Counted from the first letter of the stretch, positions 21,410 to 34,274 are shown. The stretch is 64,000 nucleotides of DNA from Peromyscus leucopus (GCF_004664715.2 NC_051066.1:83291735-83355734); one strand, 5' to 3'. Translations and numbers: made by a program. The notes: generated by a model not told the origin, from the letters alone.

Positions 21410-23996
21410 GACAAATTGCTTATCAGTAACAGAAAATAACAAGTGTAATCTAGAGAACTCACAATGTAGATTATTTTTTAAGCCCTAACAATCTATCCCA
21501 GAGCATGGATTCATTACAGAGGAAAAGGAAAGAAGTTAATGGGTCTCATATATTTTGCTAAATTTAATTGTCACTACCCAACTGTTCATAGTTATTTCTC
21601 TAAAAATAAATATAAAAAGGAACATAGAAAATATGTTTTAAATAATTTATAGAAACGTGAATGAATATCTTAAAATTATAGTATTTTCTCAATTTGCTTG
21701 TAACACATTAAATATGCTAATAACTACATTTTCTCTATAATGACTCTAGGTCCATTAACCATAGATAACTAAGAACAAACATATAAACATATCTTATAAA
21801 AGTAAACATGGAGACTAAACAGATTCTTCTATATACTACCTTTTCCCTCTTTTCAACATAATATTGACATGTTCCCATGTTTAAATAAAGTTTGTATAAT
21901 CATTTTATATTAATTATTTTCCTATTGTAAATATTAATACAATTGGTTCTAGTTCAGAGTGTGTACTCTTTTGATATATGGTATTTTCTGGAAATATTGC
22001 ACTAGTTTACGTCCACAAGCCATATAAGAAGATGTCCATTTTCCAACACCCTCACCTACACTGTGCCAAGTAAATGGCATATTCTAAGACTATTTTATGG
22101 TGTTATATCCATACGTGGGAAGAAAACTCTGCTTTTGTGTTGACATTGATATCATTCTTTGTTTAAATGAAATCATGAGGGAAGTTATCCACTACTGGGT
22201 AAAAATATATTTACTGAAGAACATTACTTAATAGTAGATTATATTAGTTGAAGAAGCTTACCAGAAATGTTTGCTCTCTAAAACTGTACTATAATTAGTT
22301 TCCAACAGATCAGAAGCTTCAGTTTTAATGACTTGAATGACATTTATTAACTATTCCATGATTAGCACAAAACAAACCAGCATCATTTTGTAGCCAAAAA
22401 ATAATTAACTTGCAGTTCAGTTCCCTTCGTGTGAGTCACCAAATGCCACCTACCTGTGACAAATTCCATGAGCCATTAACAGGGATTTTCCATCTTCTGC
22501 AAATATATATATTTCACTTTCCTAAACAAGGGGTTATGTTTATTCTAAGCTAGTTTACACTTGAGAAAGTCAACTTAAAATTACCTTTGTTTTCCTTTTA
22601 CAGGTGGACTCAGTATCACCACTGAAAGGCAAGCCATGCATTTTGCCTCACAGCTTTAAAGAAAAGTAGATAAGCCCAGACCATAGAATATTAATTATTT
22701 ATCAATTTTTTCAAGTAATGTGTAAACACTGTTATACATGGCTTTTGAACAAGTATTTTGAACATAAAATACTCTCTCTATATATAGCCTAAGGTTAAAT
22801 TAACTAAATCCTTGTGTGGTGTGTGTTGAGAGATGATGCAAATTCTGCCTCAGTTTCCTCCATGCAGAGAAAGGAACTAACGTGCCCTTTGTCTAATTTC
22901 CCTTTGAGTCACTACCATGAGATCATCAGCATGTTAGAACAAAATTATTCTATTTTTAAATGTTCTTGAGAATACTTTATTTTGCTTAAGTTTCTATTTT
23001 AGTTGCAGTTTGAACACTTTGCATCAATTGTTAATTTAAGAAAAGCTAAAATCTTCAAAAATAAAATAATGACAAGAAAAAGGATTCAATACATAAAGTG
23101 AAGTGGAAAGCCCACCTCCATGTCTAGCATTGTCCATAGATGTTGCTCAGGTTGAACTGGTTACAACCACAATTAAACAAACCCAGAAAACTGAGGAATG
23201 AATGTGTAGCTTCTAGAAATTTCCTTCTTTCCATTCATTTCTTTTAATCATAATTAAATACCTTATGATTTTCTCAACTCATTAAGTGGCTTTCCATGGT
23301 ACTAGACTTCCAAGGTTGTACAAGATATATCCAGGCCTCCAAGCTTACATGAACAGCTTCTAAACTACAGTCATACCTAATTTCTATAATGCCATTTTCT
23401 ACCACAGGGGAAAAACAAACATGTCTCTTGATCATTTACTCATTTTACTATCAGTTAGTAGTAAATGCCTTTGAACCTATGGACAGACAGCATCTAAAGC
23501 CAATTTGAAAAAGCACACAAAAGTATATTCACGACATCAGAGTTGTGAGCTGTTAGTATTATCTTTAGCTGGAAGTGTGTTCACAGGTGAGTAGAAGCAG
23601 TCAGCCACTAGGATAGGAGTCAAGTTCATTACAAATCTTTCTGACAGAGAAGAAGTACTGGACTCAACAATCAAGTGTCTCATTTCTGATTCAAGAATTT
23701 GAAAGGTGTTCAATACTGGCTAATGTTTAAACCCACCCGAAACTCAGCTTAACTGTTTATGAAATTTAAAGGACTTTAAATAGATTAAAATGATTAAATA
23801 CATTAAACTATGTAGCATTGTACTAGAACATCAGGACACAAGAGGAGCAAATTTGTGACTAAGTGAAAAGATGACCATTTCCTAACAGTTCAAAAATTGA
23901 CAGAAAACTTCATTCCAATCTATTGAAGGCTAACTGATCAAACAATTGTTTTATTATTTCTAAATGACAGTATTTTCTTCTTTTATCGCTTTGTTA
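21410..23996. other. Unique AT-rich sequence
   Basis: 2.6 kb without recognisable repeats. One possible 3' splice site with a short open tail is described separately at 22588-22669. No gene can be supported. Confidence 0.5.
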
Positions 23997-24005
23997 AAGA
24001 AACTT

Positions 24006-24210
24006 GCCAGGCAGTGGTGGTGCATGCCTTTAATCCCAGCCCTTGGGAGGCAGATCCAAGCAGATCTCTGTGAGTTCGAGGCCAGCCTGGTCTACAGAGT
24101 GAGATCCAGGACAGGTACCAAAGCTACACAGAGAAACCCTGTCTTGAAAAACCAAAATAATAATAATAGTAATAATAATAATAGTAATAATAATAAATAA
24201 AAATAAAAAT
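24006..24210 (+). repeat. B1 SINE with (AAT)n tail
   Basis: Full B1 from 'gccaggcagtggtggtgc' to 'ccctgtcttgaaaaacc'. The tail has turned into (TAA)n with TAG interruptions (24156-24207). A perfect 9-bp target duplication aagaaactt is at 23997-24005 and 24211-24219. Confidence 0.95.
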
Positions 24211-24219
24211 AAGAAACTT

Positions 24220-25543
24220 CATATTTGAATGCCCATTTACCAAACTTCAGAACATTTATCCTTAAAATTAAGTTGCCTCCCATCATGTTATTTATGCCAA
24301 ACTATTAACGAATAATAAAGGGACCACACTGTTGCCATAAGAGCCCAGGCACTTTTTGATTGTCTACACGATAAGTTTCTTTGCAGCTCACTAGTCCTTG
24401 TGAGGTACTATAGGGTTAAATATAGTCAGTGTGCCTATTACACATAAAAATATGGAGAAACTTTTGAGAGAACACCACCTTCCTTGGACCAGAGAAAACA
24501 CGTCTCCGACAAAACCATACAGTAAAACCCTTACATTTGCACATACTTTCTCTTCTCAGTTACAGTATTTTTCCAAGGAATATCTGGTTGACTTAATTTT
24601 CAAGTCTATGGAAAGGCCCACAGGTTGGATCACTTATCATTTCTTTCCTGCTACTTCCATTTATTTAAGGTTTTGTCATTCCATGTTTCACGACTCTTAG
24701 GACTGACAGTTGGTATCATGGTGAACGAAGTATAGGTATGATGCTATCATGAAACCCTTACTTTTTACTACCAACTTCCTCTACCTTTGACTAACTCTCT
24801 AGCCAAAAGCCACCTAAAAGTCAAGAATAGAGACTGAGTAAGAGGACTTTAGTTACTGATGATATTATTGAACCATACATGTTTCTATGTCATTCCCAGG
24901 TTATATTATAATAAATATAAGCCTCTAAAGAAAAGGATTTCTGTACTTGCATTGGAATGCACTTTATTAGGGCCTGATTTCTGTTTTCTGTGATGTTCTT
25001 TGATTATCCCAATTGAGGTATTTTTACTATTTTTTTCCTTTATGCTATTCCATTTTGACATTGACTATACAGTTTTTTAAATGCAAATAATGTTTTCATG
25101 GGAAGCAAAATACAAAATCTACACAAGTCAATGAACTATTTTAGATTGCATGCTTATAACTCACTCATGAAATAGAATATTTACAGAAACCCAGACCAAT
25201 CCTTTACACTTATTTTTTGTTCTCTACCCTTTCCCATTGTCTACAGTAACAATTTTGACAAAGGTCAACTATACCTCATATTTTTTGAACTTACTGAAAT
25301 ATCATCAGGTTATTTTGTGTTTTGTGTTGTGAATAGAAGCAGAAACTATTATACTGAATGAAGTTACCTAGACACAGAAAGACAAACCTCACATGACATA
25401 TCATATTTATGGATCCTGACTCTAAGTCTTCAGATGTAAGTCTATAGCTCAGAGCAAATGCAGAAACCTGGAAAGTAAAATGGGACCATGGTGTAGGAGC
25501 TCTAGAAAGGGGAATAGTAAGTAGGGCACAGTTACTATGAAAT
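24220..25543. other. Unique sequence
   Basis: No named repeat. An 89-codon plus frame at 24431-24700 has no motif I know and no supporting splice or promoter context, so it is not called. Confidence 0.45.
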
Positions 25544-25549
25544 GGAAAA

Positions 25550-25995
25550 TGTACTGTTAATCCCACTTGGTCTTATTAATAAAAATCTGGAGCCAGATAT
25601 CAGTGTAAATGCTGAAAGATCAGAGACTAAGGAGAAAAGAAAAGCCGTCTCTTATCTCTCCAAGTCCTCAGTCTAAAAGGGGCCTAGCTCCTGTCTCCAC
25701 CTGTCCTATATTTCTCTCTTTGCCCAGCCATATCACTTCCTGTTTCCTCCTCTCTAGTGCTTGGATTAAAGGTGTATGCCTCCCAAATACTGGGATCAAA
25801 GGCATGAGATCCCAAGTGCTGGGATTAAAGGTGTGTGCCTCCCAAGTATTGGGATAAAAGGCATGAGATCCCAAGCACTGGGATTAAAGGTGTGTGCCAC
25901 AACTGCCTGGCCTCTATGCTTATCTAGTGGCTAGCTCCACTCTCTGATCTCCAGGCAAGCTTTATTTGTTAGAATATAAACAAAATATCACCACA
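25550..25995 (-). mobile_element. Solo LTR, B1-module family, subfamily B
   Basis: 446 bp. The left (3') end is 'tgtactgttaatccc', leading into 'cttattaataaaaatctgg'; the right (5') end is '...aaaatatcaccaca'. Flanks are ggaaaa (25544-25549) and ggagaa (25996-26001), one mismatch. The B1-like core has multiplied into five 30-bp units. Relatives lie at 35305, 39023, 45582 and 48153. Confidence 0.85.
25756..25902. repeat. 30-bp tandem array inside an LTR
   Basis: Five units of about 30 bp, each centred on 'tgggattaaagg' (antisense B1 head). They alternate between a 'tgtgtgcctcccaa' type and a 'catgagatcccaa' type, giving a roughly 60-bp higher-order period. Confidence 0.9.
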
Positions 25996-26129
25996 GGAGA
26001 ACAGAAAAAAAAAAAAAAGGTGAGGGACCTTAATGAGGACAGAGAGAGGAAGAGAGCACTGCAGAGGGAGATAGAGAAGGCATAAGCAACACTAAAAATG
26101 TTTGAAAAACCCATTGAAAATCATATTAT

Positions 26130-26270
26130 TTTATGTTGACTTAAATTATATGTGTGTATATATGTGTTTACTTAAAATTATATATATGCATATATATGTT
26201 GTTTATATTATATTAAAATGTTTATAATTATATTATTTATTATGTAAATTATATATATATAGAGAGAAAG
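26130..26270. repeat. AT-rich low-complexity tract
   Basis: (TATA)n and (ATTT)n-like sequence, weak in information. Confidence 0.8.
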
Positions 26271-26279
26271 TGTATGTAA

Positions 26280-26933
26280 GTTACACTACAAAAGCTGATT
26301 ATGCCTCCCTAAAGGACCACAGACTAACAAAACCTCATACACCAGTCATAGAAAACCTGTTTGGGCTGTTGGTCAGGAGATTCTAAGTGACACGCTAAGT
26401 GACAATATAAGCTATTGACATTGACATTGGTTGCCTCCATGAAAATTAAGGTAAGACCCTATTGCTGAAGACACAATATACTTTTGAATGGATTAAGCTG
26501 TATTGGCCCTGAAAGCCTAATTCTTGAGTCCTAGCTCTCACAGTACTAAAAGGTGCTATGCAAAGTACCAAGGAAGAAAAGCAATCAGGAGTCTTAATCA
26601 CTTGTAACACCAATGAACCATAATAATGACCAGCACAGCAAATAATTCCAAAGGTTAAATAGTGATATTTATATCTTGGGGTTACCCACAGCCACCTAAT
26701 TGTACTTAAGGCCTGCTCAACAGGAAGAAATGCATATGACATACTGTAAACCTAGCCTATTCATTACCCATGTGAGTGTACTGATCCTAGTGAAGCCATA
26801 GATCCTAAACAAGAACCTATTACTGACTATGAAATGTCTATATGCAACTGATACCATATACAACATAACTCCTACAGCCAAGATTATGGAAACATCATGG
26901 AAGTAGGAGCAGAAAGAATCAGATGCCTAGGAT
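26280..26933 (+). mobile_element. Lx-type L1 3' UTR, left half
   Basis: Sense-strand landmarks of the Lx 3' UTR occur in order: 'ctattgacattgacattgg', 'gaccctattgctgaagacac', 'ctgaaagcctaattcttgag', 'taattgtacttaaggcctgc', 'agaacctattactgac'. The unit resumes after the LTR that splits it. The same segment recurs at 44050-45290. Confidence 0.8.
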
Positions 26934-27286
26934 TGTAGCTAGAGAGTTTCTCTCCAGCTCCTGCCAAGCCCTGGCAGTCTCTCAGCCCACTTATAAAATA
27001 AACACCCAGACTCTGATATTATATAAACTGTTTGGCCTAATGGCTCAGGCTTCTAGCTATCTAGTTATTACATCTTAAATTAACCCATTTCTATAAATCT
27101 ATACCTTGCCACATGGCTCATGGCTTATCAGTATCTTACATGTTGGTACTCATGGCAGTGGCTGGCAGCATCTCCTGGCTCAGCCTTTCTGTTCCCAGAA
27201 TTCTCTTCTCTGCTTGTCCTGCCTATACTTCCTGCCTGGCTACTGGCCAATCAGCATTTTATTTACAGAGAGCAATATCTACAGCA
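26934..27286 (-). mobile_element. Solo LTR (ERVK-like) within Lx
   Basis: 353 bp bounded by a perfect 6-bp duplication taggat (26928-26933 and 27287-27292). On the minus strand it runs from 'tgctgtagatattgc' through a CCAAT-type 'gattggcc' and the 'gggttaatttaagatg' module to '...ctagctaca'. The AATAAA-like signals on that strand fit U3-R-U5 order. No interior is present. It shares the 'gggttaattta' module with the LTR at 33929. Confidence 0.9.
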
Positions 27287-27292
27287 TAGGAT

Positions 27293-27700
27293 ATATTCTG
27301 CAAAAATATGTCTTCTATATAAATCAGGAAAACTGTCTTCGAAAAAAATCTCAACAATATGGTTACCTAAACAAGACTTCCAAAATTGACAACTCTAAGT
27401 TACATGCCAGTGTGGGTGCCAGAAATCTCACATTTCTATAGAAGAGCTATAGACTGCTGAGAGAGGGAGAATCAGTCTTCTCCAGGCATTAGCCTGTTGA
27501 TAGGTTATCCAATCCCAAGCTTTCATTCCTAGACACATGTACATATTAGCAATATTAAATGAACTCAGCAGGTTGTATTTATAAATTTATAATCACACAC
27601 ATATATGTATTTGCATATAAATATATATTAATGATGCGTATACATATCTCTAATATATAATGAAAGAATTAGAGGTCAAAAATGTGTCATATCTTAGACA
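27293..27700 (+). mobile_element. Lx-type L1 3' UTR, right half
   Basis: Continuation after the LTR: 'gagagagggagaatcagtct', 'ttctccaggcattagcc', 'gataggttatccaatccc' and 'aactcagcaggttgtattta' are Lx 3' UTR landmarks, followed by the usual AT-rich end. Removing the LTR and one taggat restores a continuous element. Confidence 0.75.
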
Positions 27701-27859
27701 TAAAAGAATGAAATATAATATTATACTTGATTGACCACATTATTTCCAATAACAGAACATACCCAACCTACTAAAATAATAAAAATGATGTTAAAAGTGT
27801 AATTGAAACTGGTAACTCTCAAAAAGCAAAAAAAAATGTTTAAACATAAGAAAGCGAAT

Positions 27860-28960
27860 TACAGTTTTTGATCCATTTTGAATTATAGGTGTAAACAATA
27901 CGGATCTAAATTCACTCTTCTGTGGGTAGACGTCTGGTTTTGACGGCATCCTTTGTTGAGTGTGCTAATAATTTTCCATGGTAAGTTTTTGACATTTTTG
28001 TCAATAATAAAGTAGCCATAGCTCTTTTAACTTATTTCCTAGTATTCCGTTCTATTCCATTATCTCTTTCTGTTTTTTTTTATGTAAATCCTGAGGTCTT
28101 TATCATTTTAGATTTGGTTTATAATTTAAGCTCAGTTAGAATATTTCCAGCTGTGTTCTTACTCATTAGACTTGTTTTGGTTGTTAGTGGTGGTTTTTTG
28201 ATAGTTCCACAAGAATTATTATTTTATCTACATATGTGAAATAAAGCATTGGAATTTGGTGGGTATTGCATTAAATCTAAAGATTAATTTTGATTATAAA
28301 ATCATTTTCATGATATCAGTTCTGCAAATCCAGGAGCATGAAAGTAATTCCTAGTGAACTCTTCACCTTCCTTTTTCAATATCTTTCAATGTTCATTGTA
28401 GCAGTCTTTCATGCTTTGGCTACATTAATAAATTCCTAAGTAAATTATTGATTGATATTTGTTTTAACTAGTTCAATTGAGATATTTTTCCTAATTTCTT
28501 TCTCTGAAAGTTTATTGTATATATTTTTAAAATATTGATTTTATATCCAGAAACTTTAATGTATTTATTGGACCTAAGAATTTTCCAATACATTCTATTG
28601 AGTTTTTAATTTTAAAATCATGCCATCTGTAAATAAGTATATTTTAAGTTCTTCCTTTCCTTTTGCACTCCTTTTGGATCTTTTTCTTCTGTAATTGCTA
28701 TAGCTAAGACTTTGAGCACTATAATGAATAAAAAATAGGAGATTGGGTCTCCTTGTTTTATTCCTGGTTTTAGAGGAAATATTCTTGGTTTTTCTCTATT
28801 GGATTGTTGTCCAGAGGTCTAGTGCTTATAACCTCTATTATCTGGATGTTAGCTCCATCCATTCCTTATGTCTCCAGGACTTCTCTCATGGACACTAGCT
28901 TAACTTTATAAAATGTCTTACTGACATCAATGAAAATTATTATGTTAGTTATGGTGAGGA
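27860..28960 (-). mobile_element. Old L1 ORF2 segment, antisense
   Basis: Minus-strand L1 ORF2 sequence, recognised from antisense landmarks: 'gggtattgcattaaatctaa', 'ttttcatgatatcag', 'catgccatctgtaaataag', 'ctccttgttttattcctgg', 'ttcttggtttttctctattg'. Many stops; no working frame. Boundaries are approximate. Confidence 0.75.
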
Positions 28961-29179
28961 TAAGGAGTTACTCCAGAAGGTTGGGATAAATCAGTGAATT
29001 ACATATGTGAGTACAAATTCATGACAGTCAATATAGATTTCAGTTATATTACTTCATCTATACATATTTCTAAACTGAAATTTTTTAGATGCTAAAACCA
29101 CTACTCATTAATATTAGTAATATCTGTGGCTTACATAGGAATACATTGCTGTTATACTGAAAGACTACCTTCAGAATGA

Positions 29180-29370
29180 TCCAGATAACTAGCATTTGTG
29201 CTCTTCTCTATACAGTGAGCAGGTCGAATTTATAAATACATATATATGAACAATGACAGAAAAAGAGAACGTGAATCTGAAAGACAGGAGGGGAATTATA
29301 CAGGGAAGAATGAGAAAAAGAAATTATATAATTATATTATAATTTCAAAAACTAAAACAAGTTTTAAAAC
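29180..29370 (+). mobile_element. Lx-type L1 3' tail
   Basis: 'atatatgaacaatgacagaa', 'acgtgaatctgaaag', 'aggaggggaattatacagg' and 'attatattataatttcaaaa' match the terminal Lx 3' UTR, ending in an A-rich stretch. Confidence 0.65.
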
Positions 29371-32300
29371 AAAGAGATCCAGAGTGTGCTGACCATAACA
29401 GGAGTGCTTAGCAAATAGTGAAAACCAAAAAGTAATTGGACTCCTCTGTAGGAAGTTTAAACTAATGTTCTGTAATATCACTCAAGTGATACATAGTATA
29501 AGTAACACTATTTTGAAATCAGAAGTTGCAAATATGCTATATATTTTACAATTATTTTTCATGACTATGTTAGCTTTCAAAAAATTTTATATCTCTGTGT
29601 TGTTACACATAAATATATCTATTAGACACAGACTAGCATAGTTTTAGCATATTCAAATTTGTGGTTATATTTTTTGTTATCTATCAGTTATATTTTAAGG
29701 AAATAATTGGATATCTGAAGATTCAGAAGAGAAAGAAGACCAAGAGACAAAGGGAATTATTCCTTTAGGACTAGGCATTAATTAAAGCAAGAGTTTACAA
29801 ATGAGCACCCTGAAGGGAAACATCAAGCATTATGTAGAAACTCGTTCAAAAAAAAAATATTTCCTGGCCTTTCCCAGACCTACTGAAGCAGAAATTCTAG
29901 AAAAGATTTTAAGCAATATGCATTTTTAAAAACCTCTTGGTGATTTCTGTGTGCATATAATTTGAGAACTAATGGGACTATTTTAATTATAGTACCTGGT
30001 TGAGTGATAGTTAAATGAACTTAGTCATTTGACACAGGCCCTCCTCTCTACCATTTAGCTAGTTATAGATCCCATGAGTCTACCTTACTATTAGGACTAA
30101 TCCTTTTGTGAATGTACTAGACTTTGAGGTAACTAAAACTTGGATTCAGACCCAAAAATAACATTTTTTCCCTCTCCTAAAATTGGCTATATCTGTTTCT
30201 ATAATGAAAAAGGTAGAGGAAGGTAATTGCTCTAAACTGAGCTTCTATCATATCTTAGTATCTGTACATAATGATATCTCTCTATCTTCAAAACCACATA
30301 CAGCAATGTTAAATATGGTGCCCAATGCCACATAGTAGAGAATGGTCCTCTGTGGGTCTTCCTGGGTCCATAGTGCCTTTGTTCTACTGACATGCACAGT
30401 ATTGCACCATTATAATATGCACACTACACATGCTCAACAGAAGTTTATGGAGCATATGAAGAACAAAAGAATGGGCTAAATTTCCTTGTATCAGGAGCCA
30501 ATACTTAGAACAGACATGCTTTGCACACACGTTTTACAGAACGTCCAGAAACGATGATACTCAGACTTAAATGATGGTCCACTTAACAGAGGGGGCAAAG
30601 AAAATGCTGGAGTCATTGAAGAATAACGATGTCATTAAAATGTTTAGATCTTCACAAGGCAAACATTTCAGTCACTATAAATTCAGTTCTCTGTTTCATC
30701 AGTGCTCCTTGAAAACATTTAACAGACACAGAATATATTGAAAGAAATTTTACAACTTTTTCAATGAATTTGAATTCAACCCTTTCATCCTACTGGGGAG
30801 TATCTATGGTTCATTTCATTTCACTTACCTTCTAGATTGTGTCTTAGGAAAAAAGAACTCAATTTAATTTTAAAATCATTTCCAAATTACATGAAATGAC
30901 ATACGGAGATGAATGCAATAGTTGCTAATGTTTCTTTGAGGAGTCATGGGGCAAGGGAGAAAACGAAGCAGATTAAGACTCTGCAGACGTTTGTTATTTG
31001 AATAGCAGCAGGAATGGAAAGCGCATAGGGGTAACATTTTCAAGCTGTGTGTGGGAGGCACTTACACAAAATATTTTGCCAACAGGATTTCTGCGTACAC
31101 CTCTCACACACTGCTTAGAAAATTTACCCCAGAATAGAGATTCTCGACTTTTTTTTTTCTCTTGCAAGCTGTCTTGCCTATCTAATTAAAGTCCGCCACC
31201 AAGATAGTATCAGGTGCTGACAAGTTAGATGGGTCCCTATCTTTTGCCATAGGGGGTGCAGAGATATACATTTTCTTTTTACGCAACCACAATAGTGAAA
31301 AATAATTTTTCTCATCTCTGCTCTGGAACACTCTCCACTGCTGGTTTTCCGCTAAGTTTCTCTGCCACCTCCAGATGACATTTTCCCTCTCTATTTAGCT
31401 TACAGACAGCTACAATATCCAAGCACATTTATTAATATTGGATCAAATGCATGTGAACATCTTGAACCCTTATTTATGATAACAACTTAAAAGCATGTAA
31501 AGTTCTCTCAAAGAACACATTATCTGGCTGAATCTGTTGTGAGACTGATTTTTCCCCGTATTTATTTATGGGATTTCAAAGTTCAAAGGCACTGTTCTGT
31601 ACACACTTCATGGTCATGTTAATATTAAAACCTACATTTGCAGACCAGTTGATTAAAATCTGATTATATGGGATTTCCCTAATGCTTTGATGTCACACAT
31701 ACTAAAACCTCCATTGCAAAGTCTGCCTCAGACATGTCACCTCTCTTCCAAAAGAGCAGCAGCATGGTGCCCTATCATTAGGTGTAACCTATTTTCTTGA
31801 GTATATTCTTTGGTCCATTGACCTCCGAAAGTGTCCCTCCAAAAATCTGATGAATTTTGTTTAGGTTGTCTCCTTTCAACACAGGCCAAGGGACAAAAAG
31901 CCCTGTTCAGCCCTATCAATTCACTCAACATTTATCAGAATTGGAGGAAAACTGACCCTTCACTGAAATGAAGATGTCTGAGCCTCAAAATCAACTTTAC
32001 TGGCCACAAATTTCACAGCAAACTTTGCATAGAAGTCCTTCATTGTCTATATACATCTCAAGTTTCTCTAGTCGCATTCACTTAGCATTATAACTCCAAT
32101 TAGACAAGAAATGTCTTGTGTCCTCTGGTGTCATATGCAAAACTTTCTTTTCAAAGATTCTCCTTATGACCCATTACAGTATAATAAGGCAGATGGTTAA
32201 ATGATTATATAGTCACACTGGGAAATTTTAGTGAAAAGGATAATAATTATACCAGGTCCAAAATTGTGAAACAGACTTAGCTTGAGTATTTATGAATCTG

Positions 32301-32915
32301 TTTCTAATCTCTGCTTAGCCTTCTCAACTTCTCACTAATATACTCACCTATTAAGGCAAAAACATTTATTGATTACATATAGTACTATAATATCCATGAT
32401 AGATGATAGAAAAAATTAGCAGAATAGAACTTCTATTTTGATAAAGCACAAAATCTGATAAAGATTATTGAATTAAAGGAATATGAAATACCAAATTAAG
32501 CATTTATAATAAAAGGATGAGGCAGTAAATTGGTATTTGTATAAGAGGTATAAAACCAGAGAAGAATTTAGGTGACTTACCAGTTTTCATGAGTATGTGC
32601 TTGCATGCATAAAGGGGAAGCAAACATGCTTTTAGGGTGAGAGGCTGATTTTATGTGGCTTATTGTAGAAGAATAATAAGAGACATGGTAAATGAATCAA
32701 AAAACAAGACAAGACTCTGAGGTCACAGGCTTGGAGCATAACTTCAGAGTTTTTTAAATTGGGGCATGGTTGGGGAAAGAGGCAATATGAAATATGGTAA
32801 ACAAGTACCAAGTTATACGTTATACAGTGTTAAAGAATAAATACAGCAGTAAAAGACTGAGTAATAGGCATTCAAACAAAAATTCAGTACTCTACAGAAA
32901 TTCTTTCTCTCTGCC
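29371..32915. other. Long, mostly unique, gene-free stretch
   Basis: 3.5 kb where I recognise almost no transposon. The part from about 30500 to 32200 is less AT-extreme and has several homeodomain-type TAATTA cores (for example 'tctaattaaag' near 31181). Short frames at 30876-31189 and 31737-31931 have no known motifs. It may hold conserved regulatory sequence, but nothing in one genome alone proves that. Confidence 0.45.
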
Positions 32916-32924
32916 CCTTATCAA

Positions 32925-32942
32925 ACACACACACACACACAA
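32925..32942. repeat. Short (CA)n tract
   Basis: About nine CA units. Confidence 0.85.
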
Positions 32943-33128
32943 ATACATACAGCATATATGGATAAATATAACTTATAGCCAGGGTGGACATTTGTTTTTG
33001 CAGGACAATTTATTTTCTTTAAGTATTGCAAGCAGAACGGTCTTCGTTGCAACTTAATTTTTTTGTGTAACAAATGAAAAATTGGATATGTCTGTATTCA
33101 AAAAAATTTGCATCTTAAAACAGACTGA

Positions 33129-33330
33129 GAGAGATTAGAGAGATGATTAATGGTTAAGGCCCCCTACTGAACTGGATTCAGATCTCAAAATTAAATGGTG
33201 ATTCACAATCCAGTTCCAGAGCATCCAACCCTTTTCTGAAATCAACAGGCACCAGGTATAGGCCTCCATGCAGGCAAAACTCTCACATATAAAAAGCAAA
33301 ATAAATTAATCTAAAAAAAGGATGAGAGAG
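33129..33330 (+). repeat. B2 SINE
   Basis: 'gagatgattaatggttaagg' head, 'gatgattcacaa'-type middle (here 'ggtgattcacaatccag'), 'cagcatccaaccc'-like body and an A-rich '...aataaattaatctaaaaaa' tail. Diverged. Confidence 0.75.
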
Positions 33331-33928
33331 ACAGAGACAGAGAGATATTTAGTGCCTGTAATCTACAGTTTGTAGCCCTTGTGTTAGAGACACCTGCATT
33401 GGTAATATGTTCCCTCCTGGGTATAGTCAAGTAAGAAAATCTTTGCTGCTGTTTACAGTGTGCATTTCAGGAATGCATTTTTTTCCCAGAGACAGTGTCA
33501 ATTTATTTTATCCTAGGTCTCATGGTTTATGTTTCTATTGAATATCATGTGTCTGCTGTGGAAAGATGATAGTTAATGTCCAATGGTGTTCTGCAAGCCT
33601 GAGTTGGTTTTGATTTGTTGATTATGAAAAATAGGTACTTTATTGTCTGGTGAAACTAAAAAACATTGAACATTCTATTCTGAATAAGAGCCACTACTAT
33701 TTGGGCATCATAAGAAATGTTTTAATCTACTTCTTTATAAAATATACTTATATAAACAAATAGATAATTTTTAGAAATAATGGTATTCTCACTTAAAAAC
33801 ATTTTTATTATTTTTAAGAGAAATCTGGAGTAATAGGTATTGTCAAAAGAGTACATTGAAACTTCAAGTTTCTTCTCATTCTAATTTATTTGATAAATAA
33901 TTTGATTAAAAAATTTTTTTTCTCAAGT
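33331..33928. other. Unrecognised sequence
   Basis: A (GAGACA)n patch near 33326-33345, otherwise nothing recognised. Confidence 0.45.
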
Positions 33929-34274
33929 TGTGGGATATTTATCACTGTGTGAAGGTGGGGTTTTTTTGTGATTGGTATAATAAAAAGCTGAACAGCCAAT
34001 ATCTAGGCAGAAACTATAGGCAGGTTTTCCAGGGAGAGAAAGGAAGAGGAGGAGAAATGTAGGTATAGAAGAGAAGCAGGGAGAAATGGAGAGGAAACAG
34101 TAAGTACAAAATGAAAGAGAGGTGACTCCATGTTATAGAATGTAGATTAATATCAGTGGGTTAATTTAAGTTATAAGAACTAGTTAGGAACAAGATTAAG
34201 TTATAGACCGAACTTTCATAATTAATAATAAGTCTCCATGTAGTTATGGGTCTGGTAGGGGAAAAGAAAGTCCA
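33929..34274 (+). mobile_element. Solo LTR, related to the one at 26934
   Basis: Begins 'tgtgggatat', with 'gattggtataataaaaagc' and 'gccaatatctaggcag' promoter-like elements and the 'gggttaatttaagttataag' module. It ends near '...aaagtcca'. The 3' end and target duplication are less sure: tcaagt (33923-33928) compares with tctaagt (34275-34281), which needs one inserted base. Confidence 0.6.

Noticed and set aside
24431..24700. 89-codon plus-strand frame as a possible gene
   Set aside because: No motif, no supporting context, and composition like its non-coding surroundings.
25609..25874. Frames with a repeating peptide (about 20-residue period)
   Set aside because: They translate the 30-bp array inside a solo LTR on both strands; non-coding.
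31737..31931. Minus-strand frame as a possible processed pseudogene
   Set aside because: I could not match it to any known protein and saw no poly(A) or target duplication.
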